A DNA stretch of 61,946 nucleotides. Origin: Cyanodermella asteris (taxonomy: Eukaryota > Ascomycota > Lecanoromycetes > Ostropales > Stictidaceae). The notes under the pieces were generated by a model. It did no database searches, was not told where the DNA came from, and saw nothing but the letters and a program-made list of their open reading frames with translations. The position numbers and the translations under genes were made by a program. The stretch lies in contig UYJD01000001.1 of assembly GCA_900618795.1 (NCBI GenBank), positions 2,943,192 through 3,005,137 on the forward strand, in the 5' to 3' direction. Positions 51,601 to 61,875 of this stretch are shown piece by piece. Every line of letters begins with the position of its first letter. Positions within the stretch are counted from its first letter, which is position 1.

Positions 51601-54205
51601 GGAGGCAACCACATGGCCAAACACCAATCGTCGTTTCGTGGTCGATGGCGAGCTCCAGTCGCAGACAATCCGAGCATCCGGCTACCAAGAGTCTGTTGCC
51701 GCGCTGGACCTTGAGTTTGCCAAGTGTGTACGCGATAAGATCGCTTATGTGCAAGAGCAGGGAAGGGCAAAAGCAAAAGAGAAGTCTGAAGACCCACATG
51801 ATGTTGAGAAAAGAAACGATCTGGAAATGAATCTGCACGATCTGGAGGAGCTGCGCAGCTGGTTAGTCAACAATGGCGCAAAGCCGTTTGATGAGTTATA
51901 TCCAGAGCACAAAGATGGCAACAAACGCAACTCGCACAACTATGGCACAAAAATGTATACTGACGACGAAGCCGTGTACAAATTCAATCTCACCTGGCAA
52001 GATCCTGGTGCGTCAAAAGAGAAGCAAGCTGCCTATCTCCGGCTGTTTGAGGCGGTTTGGAGGGGAGACGTCGAGACTGTGAAAGCCTTGACTTTGAAGC
52101 CAATCGACAATGGTACCGAAGAGTCTCTGCCACCTCTGCCAATCACGACGCAGGACGGCTTCGGCAACAGCACACTGAGTCTGGCTGTTGGTCGGAAGCA
52201 CCACGCTCTTATCAGAGTCATTCTTGACATTGCGCAGGCTCAGTATCGCCCGGAAGATGATAACAAGAAGAAAATCCGCCGAAAGTACCGACTTCGCAGG
52301 GAGGATGACCCTAGCGATGACGAATCGGACGATGAAGACCCAGATGCGATCCCGATTACTTCTGAAGTCGTGGACGATCATTTCACGTTCGAAGATGTTG
52401 CAAAGCTGAACCAGACTGTAGGCAGCAAGGTTGCTGTGGACGAATTCATTGCAAAATCGTTCTCCATGGCCTTGTTCAGAGAGAACAAGCTCGACCATCG
52501 GAAGGACAATCTCCACGTGAGCGACTGGCAGCATATTGATCAAGTTGTTAAGTCGGGCATCATCAGCCAGTGGGGATTCCATGGATTATTCGAACACGCC
52601 TTTGAAATCAACGACATTGAGCTTTTCCGGTTCTTGCTCGCCACCGCGAAAGAGGCATCGTCTTTGAGACGCGAGGAAACCCCCAAGGACTGGTCATCCG
52701 ACGCTACGATACAGCTCATACTCCGCAGGGCTATTCGCGACGGAAACATGCCTTTCGCCGAAGAGATCATCACCAGTATTGGCGCGTGTATACCTCTAGA
52801 TGGCCTTGCTGCTCAAGTTGAAGTGCCTGAAGACCGCAAAGAAAAGCCTCGCTATTACCAAGGACTCAAGTTATATGGCAAGCACAAAGAGGACTGGGCC
52901 AAACAGGCTTCGGGGGATCGGACCGTGGACACTCCCAAGCGTGTCAAATACTCGCCTCTGCTGAAGGAGATTGCATCGCCGGTGGATCTCAATCCTAGCT
53001 TGCGTTCAATCGAATTCTGGCTTAGCGATGCGGCTATCCGGTTGTACAATACCTTTGGTCAGCGTCAGAAGAACGACAAGCGGGTCGCCCTCCTGACTGA
53101 GGATTCCAGCTGGGAATCAGTTGTGGCGAAATGGTTTGAGCTGCGTCGCGATCTTGCATTGCATCTTGCGGTGTTTAATTCAGACAATGAGGAAAACCTG
53201 AAGGTCTTCAAATATCTTCTGGGCATCTTCTCTGACTCCTTGGATAAGAAGAACAAGAGCGGCTACAGTCCACTGTGGCTCGCCTTCGCCAGACAAAATG
53301 TCAGCGCTGCCAGGTTGCTCATCGAGCGTGGTGCTGATCAGACAACTCGCGACAGATTGGGGAACAACATCCTGCATGCCATGCTCACGACAAACCAGTC
53401 GGGTAATCCTCTGGGTAAGACAGACAAGGAGGACGCTGAGTACGATCAATTTGAAGCCATGTTGAAAGCCATCGATAAACGACTCTTGGCCGACCTCTTC
53501 ACGGAACGATCTTCCGTTAGGGTAACTGGCGTAACTCCATTTGCTCTCTGGATACATGAATGCCAGCTTGACTGGCGGATCTACGACATCTTGGAGAAGT
53601 ACATGCCTGATGATGTCTACACCATGTATGACGGAAGCGGACAGACACCCATTCATAGTCTGGTCATGCAGGATCAACATGGTCTTCTTCTGAAAATCAT
53701 CAGCAAGCGACCTGAGCTGCTTGGGCTCGAGAATGGCACTGGTCAGACACCGTTTGAGCTTGCACAGGCTCGGTTTATCCAGAAGAAAAGCTCCAAAGGC
53801 GTTCCAGCAATGCATCAACATCAGACGAGCTTCCAGTCGCGTCAGGCGCGTCGTCGTCGTCTCGACGGCTTCCAGGAGCAAGTTGACGTCAAGGAACCAA
53901 CGGTATACATTGTGCTTCGTGACTTGATCAGGGGCAATCCACAAATCAAACGCAGGGTCATCAGCGTCAATGACGCCCGTGAGGTCTCGCGACGCCTGGC
54001 AGAAAAGCAAAAGAAGGGCAATCCGGCACAAAGCCCACACTATTATCGAGGTAGATATGGCGAGCCAGCCGAGAACCAGAACGACGATGAGGTCGATGAG
54101 CAGTTCAAAGATGGGTCTTCACTGCGATGGAGATTCCAAAGGGCTGGGAGCCAATACGGCGACGAGAGCGGGGAGAACACGGTAAAGATCCGAATTGCTG
54201 AGTAA
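48686..54205 (+). CDS. Large nucleotidyltransferase-like/ankyrin-repeat protein
   Basis: Two exons, 48686-49869 and 49921-54205, give 1,822 residues. The 51-bp intron has donor GTGAGT and acceptor CATCCAG. Near the N-terminus is a nucleotidyltransferase-like signature: AAGSSVV (134-140) and, 30 residues on, SSDVDLFLVGLD (168-179), i.e. GS...DxD with Asp170 and Asp172. The strand where the third acid would be expected reads RHVQIVLRLY (220-229), so a catalytic acid may be missing; GFDIDSS (239-244) might substitute. From about residue 510 ankyrin repeats follow in scattered groups (GRMPLHFAIYCGQ, DGFTSLHMAAACGR, SGYSPLWLAFARQN, SGQTPIHSLVMQD), interrupted by an acidic DDDDEDSED block (about 640-665) and long unique regions. 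No signal or membrane segment. Orthologues of this kind are widespread in fungi but uncharacterised as far as I know. Confidence 0.88.
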
Positions 54206-55096
54206 GTCAACGGGGAAGTGACATCAGACTTGGGTGCGGCGCGGTAGAGAATGAGCTGGTGTGTCGAGCTGCTTTTCATGGATGGCAAGTGAATGGCAAT
54301 ATGGAGCTGCGGACTGGCATTTCGTCTGATAAGACTTACGAGCATTTCGCTATTAAACATAAAGATCAAGAATTAGTTTGCAGGGAAGCCTACATTCATG
54401 CTCAAATATATCGTTCATCTAAGGCATCTTTCTGAGCCACTATCTAACGAACCGCACGAGACCGGTCATAATCACACCGCGTTTATGTAAGCTATTGGTG
54501 CTAGCTGTCGAAAGTCTGTCTTCTCGAGCACACGCCGCATCATCATCTGATTCATCAGGATACCCACTTCTGCTCGAAGTACTTCCTGGGCTTACGTCCC
54601 TGTAAGGGTGTAATTAAGGCCAGTTCACATGAGTCATGAACCACCCAAGAATCGACTTAGCGAGACGCGTGTAGTGGGGCTAGGGGGACTGCAGCCGCTA
54701 TTGCATTACCTATTAATGATCGACTTCAGGGGCACCGCGAGCTAATTCCGGGCCACTGCCACGTCGGGGTGGTGGGTCATGACTTATGAGCGCTGGCCTT
54801 ACATGTCCATGCCAGCGCTGATCCCCCACGATGCCTCCGCATTAGGTCAGCCTACATCCCGCCTCACATCTTTCGACCTCGGGCTGATCTCAACCCGTTT
54901 CCACTCCCTTTAGCCTGAACAGAGATGCCTTGAATGCTTGCATCTCTTACAGATGGGTTCTGTATAGCTCACATATCGCGGAGGCCACTGACGTACCTCG
55001 ACTCGAGGTATTTCTGAACATGTACAAAAGCCAACGGTGCGGTCGGGCTCGGGTCCCTTCGCACGACTGTTTTCCATCACCGCTAGCGTAGTCATC
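54206..55096. other. Intergenic region and promoter of GH79 gene
   Basis: About 890 bp. It contains a 9-bp inverted repeat at 54789-54819 and two GTGGGG cores that fit the CreA consensus SYGGRG (plus strand 54674-54679, minus strand 54824-54829). No gene-like frame. Confidence 0.5.
54789..54819. promoter_or_regulatory. Inverted repeat, 9-bp perfect arms with 13-bp spacer, upstream of GH79 gene
   Basis: Left arm AGCGCTGGC (54789-54797) and right arm GCCAGCGCT (54811-54819) are exact reverse complements. The spacer itself contains the palindrome ACATGT. The element lies 278 bp before the GH79 start, next to a CreA-like core at 54824-54829. Dimer binding site or DNA hairpin is inference. Confidence 0.4.
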
Positions 55097-56728
55097 ATGT
55101 TCGTACTGAAAGCAGCGGCGTTGCCGCTGACGTTATCTACTGTTCTGGCCGCTCCAACCGTGAGCAAAACTCGGAACGTTACGATTTCAGTAGGACACAA
55201 TTCACATGTCCTTCGCCCTGACTTGTTTGGCTACTCCATCGAGCCTAGCTCGACGTACTCCTATGTTTCCAGCCAGTTTGCGTTCAATCTATTGTCACTG
55301 ATCTCTAACACCATCGGCAAAGCTCCACCAATCCGCATAGGAGGCACGACTGCTGACGAGATAACCATTGTTCCGTTTGTCAACAATACGTCGGGCTACA
55401 GTTCGACTGATAGCGGATCGTCCGGGGGCAACAATGATCCAGCAACAATTCAAGTTGCGCCAAAGTGGTACCAGACGTGGAATAGATACTTCCCGTCCGG
55501 AACAGATTTCGTCTACTGTCTGAACTTTCACAACACTTCAGGTCATTGGCAAACTGCTATTCAGGAGGCGAAACTCGTCTTTGCTTCTCTTGGGTCTAAG
55601 CTGAAGCGACTTGAATTCGGCAACGAGGTTGACCATTGGACCGCGGAAAAGTGGCGTAATGCTAGCTGGGGGACGGTGGAATATACATCGCAATTCCGAG
55701 ATTTGCGAAGCGAGATTGAGAACCTTGCAGAGTATAAGAACCTGACTTCGCCGCCGCTGTTTCAAGCTGGCGTGTTTGCCGATCCGCCCTGGGTACCAGA
55801 CCAGAATGTGGACGTTGACGACTTTGACATTGTCAATCTCACCCAGAAAGCTGGCTTGACCAACGATGGAACTTTGTCAAGCTATGCCATGCATCTTTAT
55901 CCCCAGTCGAACTGCGACGCCGCACGAAAAGCAAGGCTGTCGTTGAATCTGTTGTCAGATCACTCCGTCCTCTGGACGAACGTATCGCAGTATATTCCGG
56001 AGCAACAAGCAGCTTCTGCAGCAGGTGCGCCACTTGTGTTTGGAGAGACCAACAGTGTGTCGTGTGGAGGAAAGAGCGGTGTCAGCGATACATACGGCGC
56101 TGCACTGTGGACTCTCGACTATGCCTTGATGTCGGCAAGTCTCGGGATCGAGCAGATCTTTTTCCATCTCGGCGACCAAAGCGAGTATTCGGCGTTCACG
56201 CCACTGCCATACACCTACATGAACCAAAGCTTGCAGGCTGGAATCAGGGCGAACTTCTACGCGCATTTGTTCATTGCGGAAGTCATGTCAGGCAGGAAGA
56301 ACCTCAGCATCGAAGCCATTCCCAGCGCGAATGCGTCTGGCTTTAGCGGGTACGCTGTCTCTGAGGCTCGGAAGGTGTCGCAGCTGGTGTTTCTAGGCAT
56401 GGGCGTATGGAACTCGAGCCAAGGCGTTTCCAATCCGTCCACACTGGCCGCGACCGACTCGAAGTCTGTGAGTTCCGGGGTGCGACCTTTGTCTGTTCTG
56501 AATATCGGCACGCCATGGAAGAAGGGGTCGAAAGTGAAAGCACTACGCATGCAGGCTCCTGGCACGAACGCGAAGAGCGAAGTCAACATTTCAGGATTGA
56601 CCGTGAATTCTGCGACAGGCAAAAAACAGGGCAAGATTGCTTCTGAGACATACACGGTAGGAATGAGTGGAGGTTTGAGTGTGAAGCAAAGCAAAGCAGA
56701 CGCGCTGTTACTTCAACTCATTTCATAG
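55097..56728 (+). CDS. Secreted GH79 family beta-glucuronidase-type glycosidase
   Basis: 543 residues, intronless. The ATG at 55097 opens a signal peptide (MFVLKAAALPLTLSTVLAAP); an upstream in-frame start at 55037 would displace it. The GH79 barrel is shown by SHVLRPDLFGYSIEP near the start and RIGGTTADE. The acid/base Glu lies in LEFGNEVDHW (Glu177) and the nucleophile Glu in LVFGETNSVSCGG (Glu317). The C-terminal part (about 430-543) is the beta-sandwich domain typical of the fungal enzymes. Family members remove glucuronic or 4-O-methyl-glucuronic acid from arabinogalactan proteins and similar plant glycans. Ten or more N-glycosylation sites fit export. CreA-like cores in the upstream region suggest glucose repression (inference). 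Confidence 0.9.
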   Translation: MFVLKAAALPLTLSTVLAAPTVSKTRNVTISVGHNSHVLRPDLFGYSIEPSSTYSYVSSQFAFNLLSLISNTIGKAPPIRIGGTTADEITIVPFVNNTSGYSSTDSGSSGGNNDPATIQVAPKWYQTWNRYFPSGTDFVYCLNFHNTSGHWQTAIQEAKLVFASLGSKLKRLEFGNEVDHWTAEKWRNASWGTVEYTSQFRDLRSEIENLAEYKNLTSPPLFQAGVFADPPWVPDQNVDVDDFDIVNLTQKAGLTNDGTLSSYAMHLYPQSNCDAARKARLSLNLLSDHSVLWTNVSQYIPEQQAASAAGAPLVFGETNSVSCGGKSGVSDTYGAALWTLDYALMSASLGIEQIFFHLGDQSEYSAFTPLPYTYMNQSLQAGIRANFYAHLFIAEVMSGRKNLSIEAIPSANASGFSGYAVSEARKVSQLVFLGMGVWNSSQGVSNPSTLAATDSKSVSSGVRPLSVLNIGTPWKKGSKVKALRMQAPGTNAKSEVNISGLTVNSATGKKQGKIASETYTVGMSGGLSVKQSKADALLLQLIS

Positions 56729-58381
56729 CTCTAATAGACCTAATGCGATTCGAGACACGGATTGCCTTCGGATTATCTTCGTGCTTTTCGGTCTGGGATC
56801 AGTCGTTCGAGTACGTAACGTCATACCTAATGTTGACTGGGCCACCTTTATACCTTGCTACTAGAAATGCGTTGCTGGCTTGAGAGATACAGTTCTGTCC
56901 GGGGCTGAAACCACGGATTGAAAATGGACATGGAAGAATGCACTGATCAGCTACCTTTACATGGCCTATATTCGATAGACCATCCCAAACCGGCAGGTCG
57001 AATGCCAGAGTGCTTACATTAAGCGAGAGGCGCAGTTGATAAGCCCTGTAGTATGCCATCAATCAGGCCTCGGGGTGGAGCATGCCGTAGTTCTAGTCTA
57101 ATGTAGTCTTTGCCGAAAGGTATCTTGAGGCTTCGGCCACAGCAAATGAGCTCGTTTGACAACCCCGAGCTGGCAAGACTGGACCAAGTAGAGTGGGCAC
57201 GGATGATAAGGTGTCCGACCCAATTGTAAAGGGGATATTAGCCCTGAAATCAAGGTTAAACGGATCTCGCACTTGGTCTATGACGCCAGCGTGCTTCACT
57301 TGATTCTCGTCGGCATCTGTGCCGTAACCAACAAATCGCGTATACACCAGCGTTTTGAACCACACTCCCACAGTCAGCCGGCCATTCGATCGACTGAATC
57401 GATTTCTTGTATGGCGCATTACTTGCCCTCGCGCCGAAGCAGCCTAGTGAGGTCTTTTAAGATCATGGAAGTCATGGTGTTGAGAAAGCGAGCCGCACTG
57501 TTGAGGTGGAATCTTATCTTGAAGCCTGAAGATCACCGCCGTGGTTGCATTCATCCTTCTGACATCCACACAGCTGTAACCGCCGGTTCTGCCTCAACCT
57601 ATCGCGCGATATCAGAGCAGTCAGGATTAGCATCCTGGCCGTCGCATGCGAAGTCGTCTCAATTCTTTCCAAGTCACCGATGGAATGTTGTGACTCGAGC
57701 CCGCCCTTCCATATCCCACTTGACTGACAGCCGCGTGTCCCATGCCTACGCACACGCGATATTGACCAGTGTGGCCCAACTTTCGAGTGACTACGCCAAG
57801 TGAGCACGGAGACGAAACGCTAAGATGAATCAAAAAAGTGGAATGGGCGCTCGCTGACTTGCCAGTGTGGCAAACGCCATTTACGTGCGTTTGTCCCCGC
57901 CCCATCGCCAACGTCTAGCCATCCATACCACGGCTGTGCCACCCTGTTACCATGCAGGGGTGCTTGCGCAAGGGACGCGTCTCCACTTCCTTGGTCGAAA
58001 TCATGTAGATGAAGTCTCGAACCGTCATCCAGGAGCCAGCTCGAGATATCAAGCCAACCGTTATCCGAGCCAGCAAGTGAAAACGCCCGGATCCCAGCTT
58101 CACTAGTCAGTAACGAGCCGCAAAAGGGTCACGTCGTCGCACCATCCCTCGAAGCCGGTCGAGGTGAATATTGTGGGCCTTAAAGATATTCCCCAAGCAT
58201 TGTTGCCATGTGGCTGTGGAGTTTGCGGTCCGGACTTCTCTTTTCTGTACGACTCACGCGGCCGTTACCTCGGCGAATTTGCAAAGTCCTACCAACATCA
58301 CTACGGCTACGAGCGTTTGCATGATACTGCAAGCCAGCGGTCTGTCTGTGCAGGTCGGAACGGCTTGTGATAGTATTGATC
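56729..58381. other. 1.65-kb intergenic region, one doubtful minus-strand frame
   Basis: Between the GH79 gene and the seven-helix protein gene, both plus strand. The minus-strand frame 56799-57062 ends in a cysteine-containing segment (CILPCPFSIRGFSPGQNC) and a hydrophilic end. It has an internal GTAAGC...CAG pair, but no signal peptide or start could be tied to it, so it is not called as a gene. Other frames are featureless. Confidence 0.45.
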
Positions 58382-59460
58382 ATGTCCATACCTGATGACC
58401 AGATTCAGTACATGCTGGCTCATGGCGACGAGTCGCGGGCTCCGGACCTCATTGCGGCCGCCACACTCGGCCTCGTGATCTCGATTGCAGGTGTTCTGCT
58501 ACGTCTACTAGCTCGGAGGCGAGTTAACCAGAAGCTCAAGAGCGACGATTGGTGGATCATCATCGCTGTCGGCATTGATGTGGTCATGAAAGCTATCACA
58601 TTTTGGGCTATTGCGCTCGGTTTTGGGAAGCATAGCATTTTTGTGAAGAGTGCAAAGGAGGCCGCCATTGTGAGTACTTTTTAACGTCACCAGAATCACA
58701 CTGACAATCGAAGCTCGGTCTCGTCAATGAACTGCTTTGGATCTTCGTCACCACGCCGACCAAGCTATCCGTGCTCTGCCTTTACAATCGCCTCTTCACT
58801 TCCAAGTCACTATTCAGATGGAGCCTACTCATCGGCCTAATCATCAGCGCTTATAGCGTCGCATACGGAGTCGCCCTCGGCTTCCAGACGATCCCCTTTC
58901 GCGCACAATGGACCGGAGAACCCTCATGGTCAGCCAACATGAACGCCCTAATCGGCTCCGTCGCCGCCTTGGACGTGGTCACCGACATCATGATAATCTC
59001 CAGCCCCATCCCACAAATCCTGAACCTCAACCTCAACCGCCAACGCAAGAAGGAACTCCTCGGCGTATTCGGAGTCGGCGCGATCGTCGTCGTGTTCGGT
59101 GTCGTGCGCACAATCTTCACGAGCATCACGCCCGTGGATGATCCCTCCTACAACTCTGCCGAATGTGAGATATGGACGCTGTTGCAACCTAGCATCGGCG
59201 TCTTTTCGGCGTGTCTGCCGTGCTTGCGCCCCTTGCTTCCGGCCGGGCTCCGTGGATCGCGCGCCGACTCGAGGCCGGCGTACATGAGCAGGAGTGTCAA
59301 GAAACGTTCGACGATGGATTATGAATTGTTCTCGTACGGTAACGACAGCTACGGCATGGATAGGAGGATAAAGGTCGAAGGCGGCGTCGGAAAGGGTGGT
59401 CTTCAAGACGGGATTCGAGTTGTGAGGGGTGTTGAAATTACGTACGAGCCGAAAGTGTGA
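58382..59460 (+). CDS. Seven-helix fungal rhodopsin-domain (Pth11-like) membrane protein
   Basis: Two exons, 58382-58669 and 58714-59460, give 344 residues. The 44-bp intron has donor GTGAGT and acceptor CGAAG. The start at 58382 (MSIPDDQIQYMLAHG) is preferred over an ATG five codons earlier. Seven hydrophobic helices are visible: LIAAATLGLVISIAGVLLRL, DDWWIIIAVGIDVV, LLWIFVTTPTKLSVLCLYNR, LLIGLIISAYSVAYGVALGF, ALIGSVAALDVVTDIMIISSP, LLGVFGVGAIVVVFGVVRT and IWTLLQPSIGVFSACLPCLRP. LKSDDWWI after helix 1, LSVLCLYNRLF in helix 3 and LLQPSIGVFSACLPCLRPL in helix 7 are diagnostic of the fungal rhodopsin-like domain found in Pth11-type proteins. There is no N-terminal CFEM cysteine domain, so it is not classical Pth11. 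Such proteins are presumed surface sensors; the ligand is unknown. Confidence 0.88.
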
Positions 59461-59711
59461 TCTGAGATGGGATGGCAGAAGTAAGCCTTTGCCAGACCTG
59501 GTTTGGTCCGACCGGGTCGCCGCACAATTAAATGTTCACCAAACAAGTGCGAATTGCTATGTGAAAGTGAAATCAGAGGCCTCTATTTGCTTTCAAAACA
59601 CGCTGCAAGGACACGATCTAGCTTCTGACCCCACCGACCTGACTCAACAGCACTTCACCGACCATCGACAACTGTAGCTACCAGGGGATCCCGGAATTCT
59701 GAACACAGGAT

Positions 59712-60510
59712 CTAAGCAGCCTGAACGACGAGGACACCGCGCTCGTTATGGACAATCTTGACGTTCGGGCCGATGCGAGTAAAGTCCACCGCCACAGTCT
59801 GTCCAATCATCGTGGTATCAATGAGCACACCGGGAACGTAATCGCCGTAAGCAATCTACACAAAGAACGCACAGTCAGCAAAGTTGCCTTCTCAACGGCA
59901 GGGTTCCAACTCACGTAGTAAGTATTGACCGGCTGGATCTGGTACTTGACATTCGGCTGCGGCGTGAAAACAGCCGTAGGCAAGGCATCGCCAGCACCGG
60001 ACGAGCCACCAAGGCCAATAATAAAGTTGTCTAGCACGTATCGTCAGCTGAAATTCCCCGGATATCCGAGTTTTACTACTCACTCTCCCTGGCGTCGGCC
60101 ATGCTGAAATCCGGCTGCGTATCAATCTCAAACGCGTTCGGGAACGCACTCGGCGCCGGCTCGCTCGCATCAAAGTACGGCGCGTCCTTGCGAACCATCA
60201 AAGACAGAGTCGTGCCGGGCACGGGGCTGCCATCGTCCTTGGCCGTACCGAGGTTGACAGGCGTGATGCCCTTGACATTGACGGCCACGCCGTCGGCGGG
60301 GGTGCCGTGCGAGTTTCCGCAGGTGGCGTAGAATTGCTTGTAGATGGAGAAGGTGGCCTTTTGGTTGACGGGGGTTTCGGCGGCGTCGAGCACGTTGGTC
60401 CAGATTTTTCCTTGCACGGAACCGGTCACCTTGGGGAGTTCGCTGAAGACGACGTAGTTCTGGTCGGCACCGGAGGTGTTGGTGATTTGGATGCTGTACT
60501 TGTTGACCAT
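59712..60510 (-). CDS. Unrecognised intracellular protein, partner of divergent secreted relative
   Basis: Three exons, complement of 59712-59855, 59915-60030 and 60084-60510, give 228 residues. The introns of 59 and 53 bp have GTGAGT donors and GTAG/CTAG acceptors, and all joins keep frame. The start MVNKYSIQITNTSGADQNYVVF (ATG read from 60510) shows no signal peptide; earlier in-frame sequence is Ser/Thr-rich leader-like. The fold looks all-beta. A single cysteine occurs in YATCGN. A diverged copy sits head to head at 61408: shared features are Y-x-I-x-x-TN-x-SG, a short CG motif, and VNLG...DDGSPVPGTTLSL against VDLS...DDGTVSAGSTLTV. I know no name for the family. Confidence 0.78.
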
Positions 60511-61407
60511 CTTGGCGGTGAAGGGGGATTCCTTGGGTGGTTTTGAATTGGTTGCGGATCGGTGCTTGATGTGCGAGTTTCTTGTGCGAGTGCTGGTTGA
60601 TGGTGATGAAGAAAACGCAGAAACATGCATTTACTTATACTCTTGCATGTCTGTTCGTCGAACAAAGTGATCTCTTCCCGACTGGCCTCAGCTGTACCAA
60701 TTTCGGTGGGCGCCGTGAGTTGTAGGTTCACATAGCAACATTGTCACACGGCTTCAGCTCAATCCTCGCCGCCACGATATACACATGATTGCCTTATGGC
60801 GTTTGAGGATTCTGAATGAGCTGAGCTGAGCTCATGCCATACCACAGTTGATCTCGACTACAAGCTGTTCGAGACCGAAGCCATCAGAGACGATGATGCG
60901 GCTGGGATCAGCTGTCTGGCAGTTCTCTGTACCACGAAGCCCGTCGGCGCTTCTCGATGTATACTTGGTAAAGGGGTCTCGGCGAACGGTCCCCGAAATA
61001 GCATAGTTAAGTTGTACGACCACTGGTACAATCACTTGTAGTCTGCGTGATGCAGAAACGAGGAGAAGCGCGCTCACGACACGTGGCGTCTCACGTGGGC
61101 CGTGCGGGGCGGCTGACAGCAACATCAAGCGAGCATACAGGGATCTTTGGCGCTTTCAACTTCCAAGCTGGAAGCGCGAGCGTCTCCCTCATTGATCTTA
61201 GCATGCGGATGGCGCCGATAGGTTGTCGTTCTCACAAGGCGTCGATGGCGCTGGTACTTGGTCCCTGACCACAGGCGTATGGGTAGGCTGACGAACGTCC
61301 AGCTCGACTCTCGATATAGCTTACCTTGTGGTTGTCAACCACCGCTTTGCGCATTTCCAGATGACCGATTGCAGCAATGGATTTCTTAACCTTCTCCACC
61401 ATATCTA
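60511..61407. other. Shared divergent region between the two related small-protein genes
   Basis: About 900 bp containing both promoters. A minus-strand frame at 60832-61128 (98 codons, ending GFGLEQLVVEINCGMA) has two cysteines but no clear signal peptide. It was not called as a gene. A CACGTG core lies near 61092. Confidence 0.45.
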
Positions 61408-61875
61408 GTGCTTTCTATTCATTGGAGATACTTGCTCACCTTGATCACTGTTCCTATCGCATTGTGCACCATGTTGGGTGACTCGTACCTCATTTCGGTC
61501 ACGAATCAGTCTGGTTACACGTCAAGCTATTTCCTCTTCTCAACAAGTGCCGACATTAAACCGATACCAAGTCCTTCGGAACTCAGAACAAGCGTTCTCA
61601 CTACTCTTCCCAACGTGCCAGGACTAAATGGAACCGCTACCACCAGGATCTCCAAGAAGCTCAGTGCGATTTGCGGGAGAGTCTGTACATACAACGGCGA
61701 AGTTTACCGCGAAGTACTGGATCGTCGAAGTGTCGATCTGAGCCGTCCTCTTGACGACGGTACAGTCTCTGCAGGGAGTACATTGACAGTGGGTTCCAAG
61801 AAACTCCAGCCATACTTCCAGGATGTCACGGACATAGGAAGGGGCCGTCAGTCGGGGACTCACGGGAACCAATGA
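61408..61875 (+). CDS. Signal-bearing relative of the 59712-60510 protein
   Basis: 155 residues as read. The N-terminus (about 5-22, HWRYLLTLITVPIALCTM) is a hydrophobic signal or anchor absent from the relative. The next part, DSYLISVTNQSGYTSSYFLFS, matches KYSIQITNTSGADQNYVVFS of the minus-strand gene, and LSAICGRVC...VDLSRPLDDGTVSAGSTLTVGSKKLQPYF matches its middle third. It stops after PYFQDVTDIGRG..., where the relative continues for about 115 further residues. The C-terminal part is therefore truncated, or a further exon lies beyond the window end at 61946. Extra cysteines fit an extracellular version of the fold (inference). Confidence 0.6.
   Translation: MLSIHWRYLLTLITVPIALCTMLGDSYLISVTNQSGYTSSYFLFSTSADIKPIPSPSELRTSVLTTLPNVPGLNGTATTRISKKLSAICGRVCTYNGEVYREVLDRRSVDLSRPLDDGTVSAGSTLTVGSKKLQPYFQDVTDIGRGRQSGTHGNQ

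Noticed and set aside
53180-54040. A 286-codon open frame antisense to the ankyrin gene
   Set aside because: It lies entirely within a clearly coding exon and shows no protein features of its own.
60832-61128. A 98-codon minus-strand frame with two cysteines near its end
   Set aside because: No clear signal peptide and no match to the neighbouring family; it lies in the shared promoter region.
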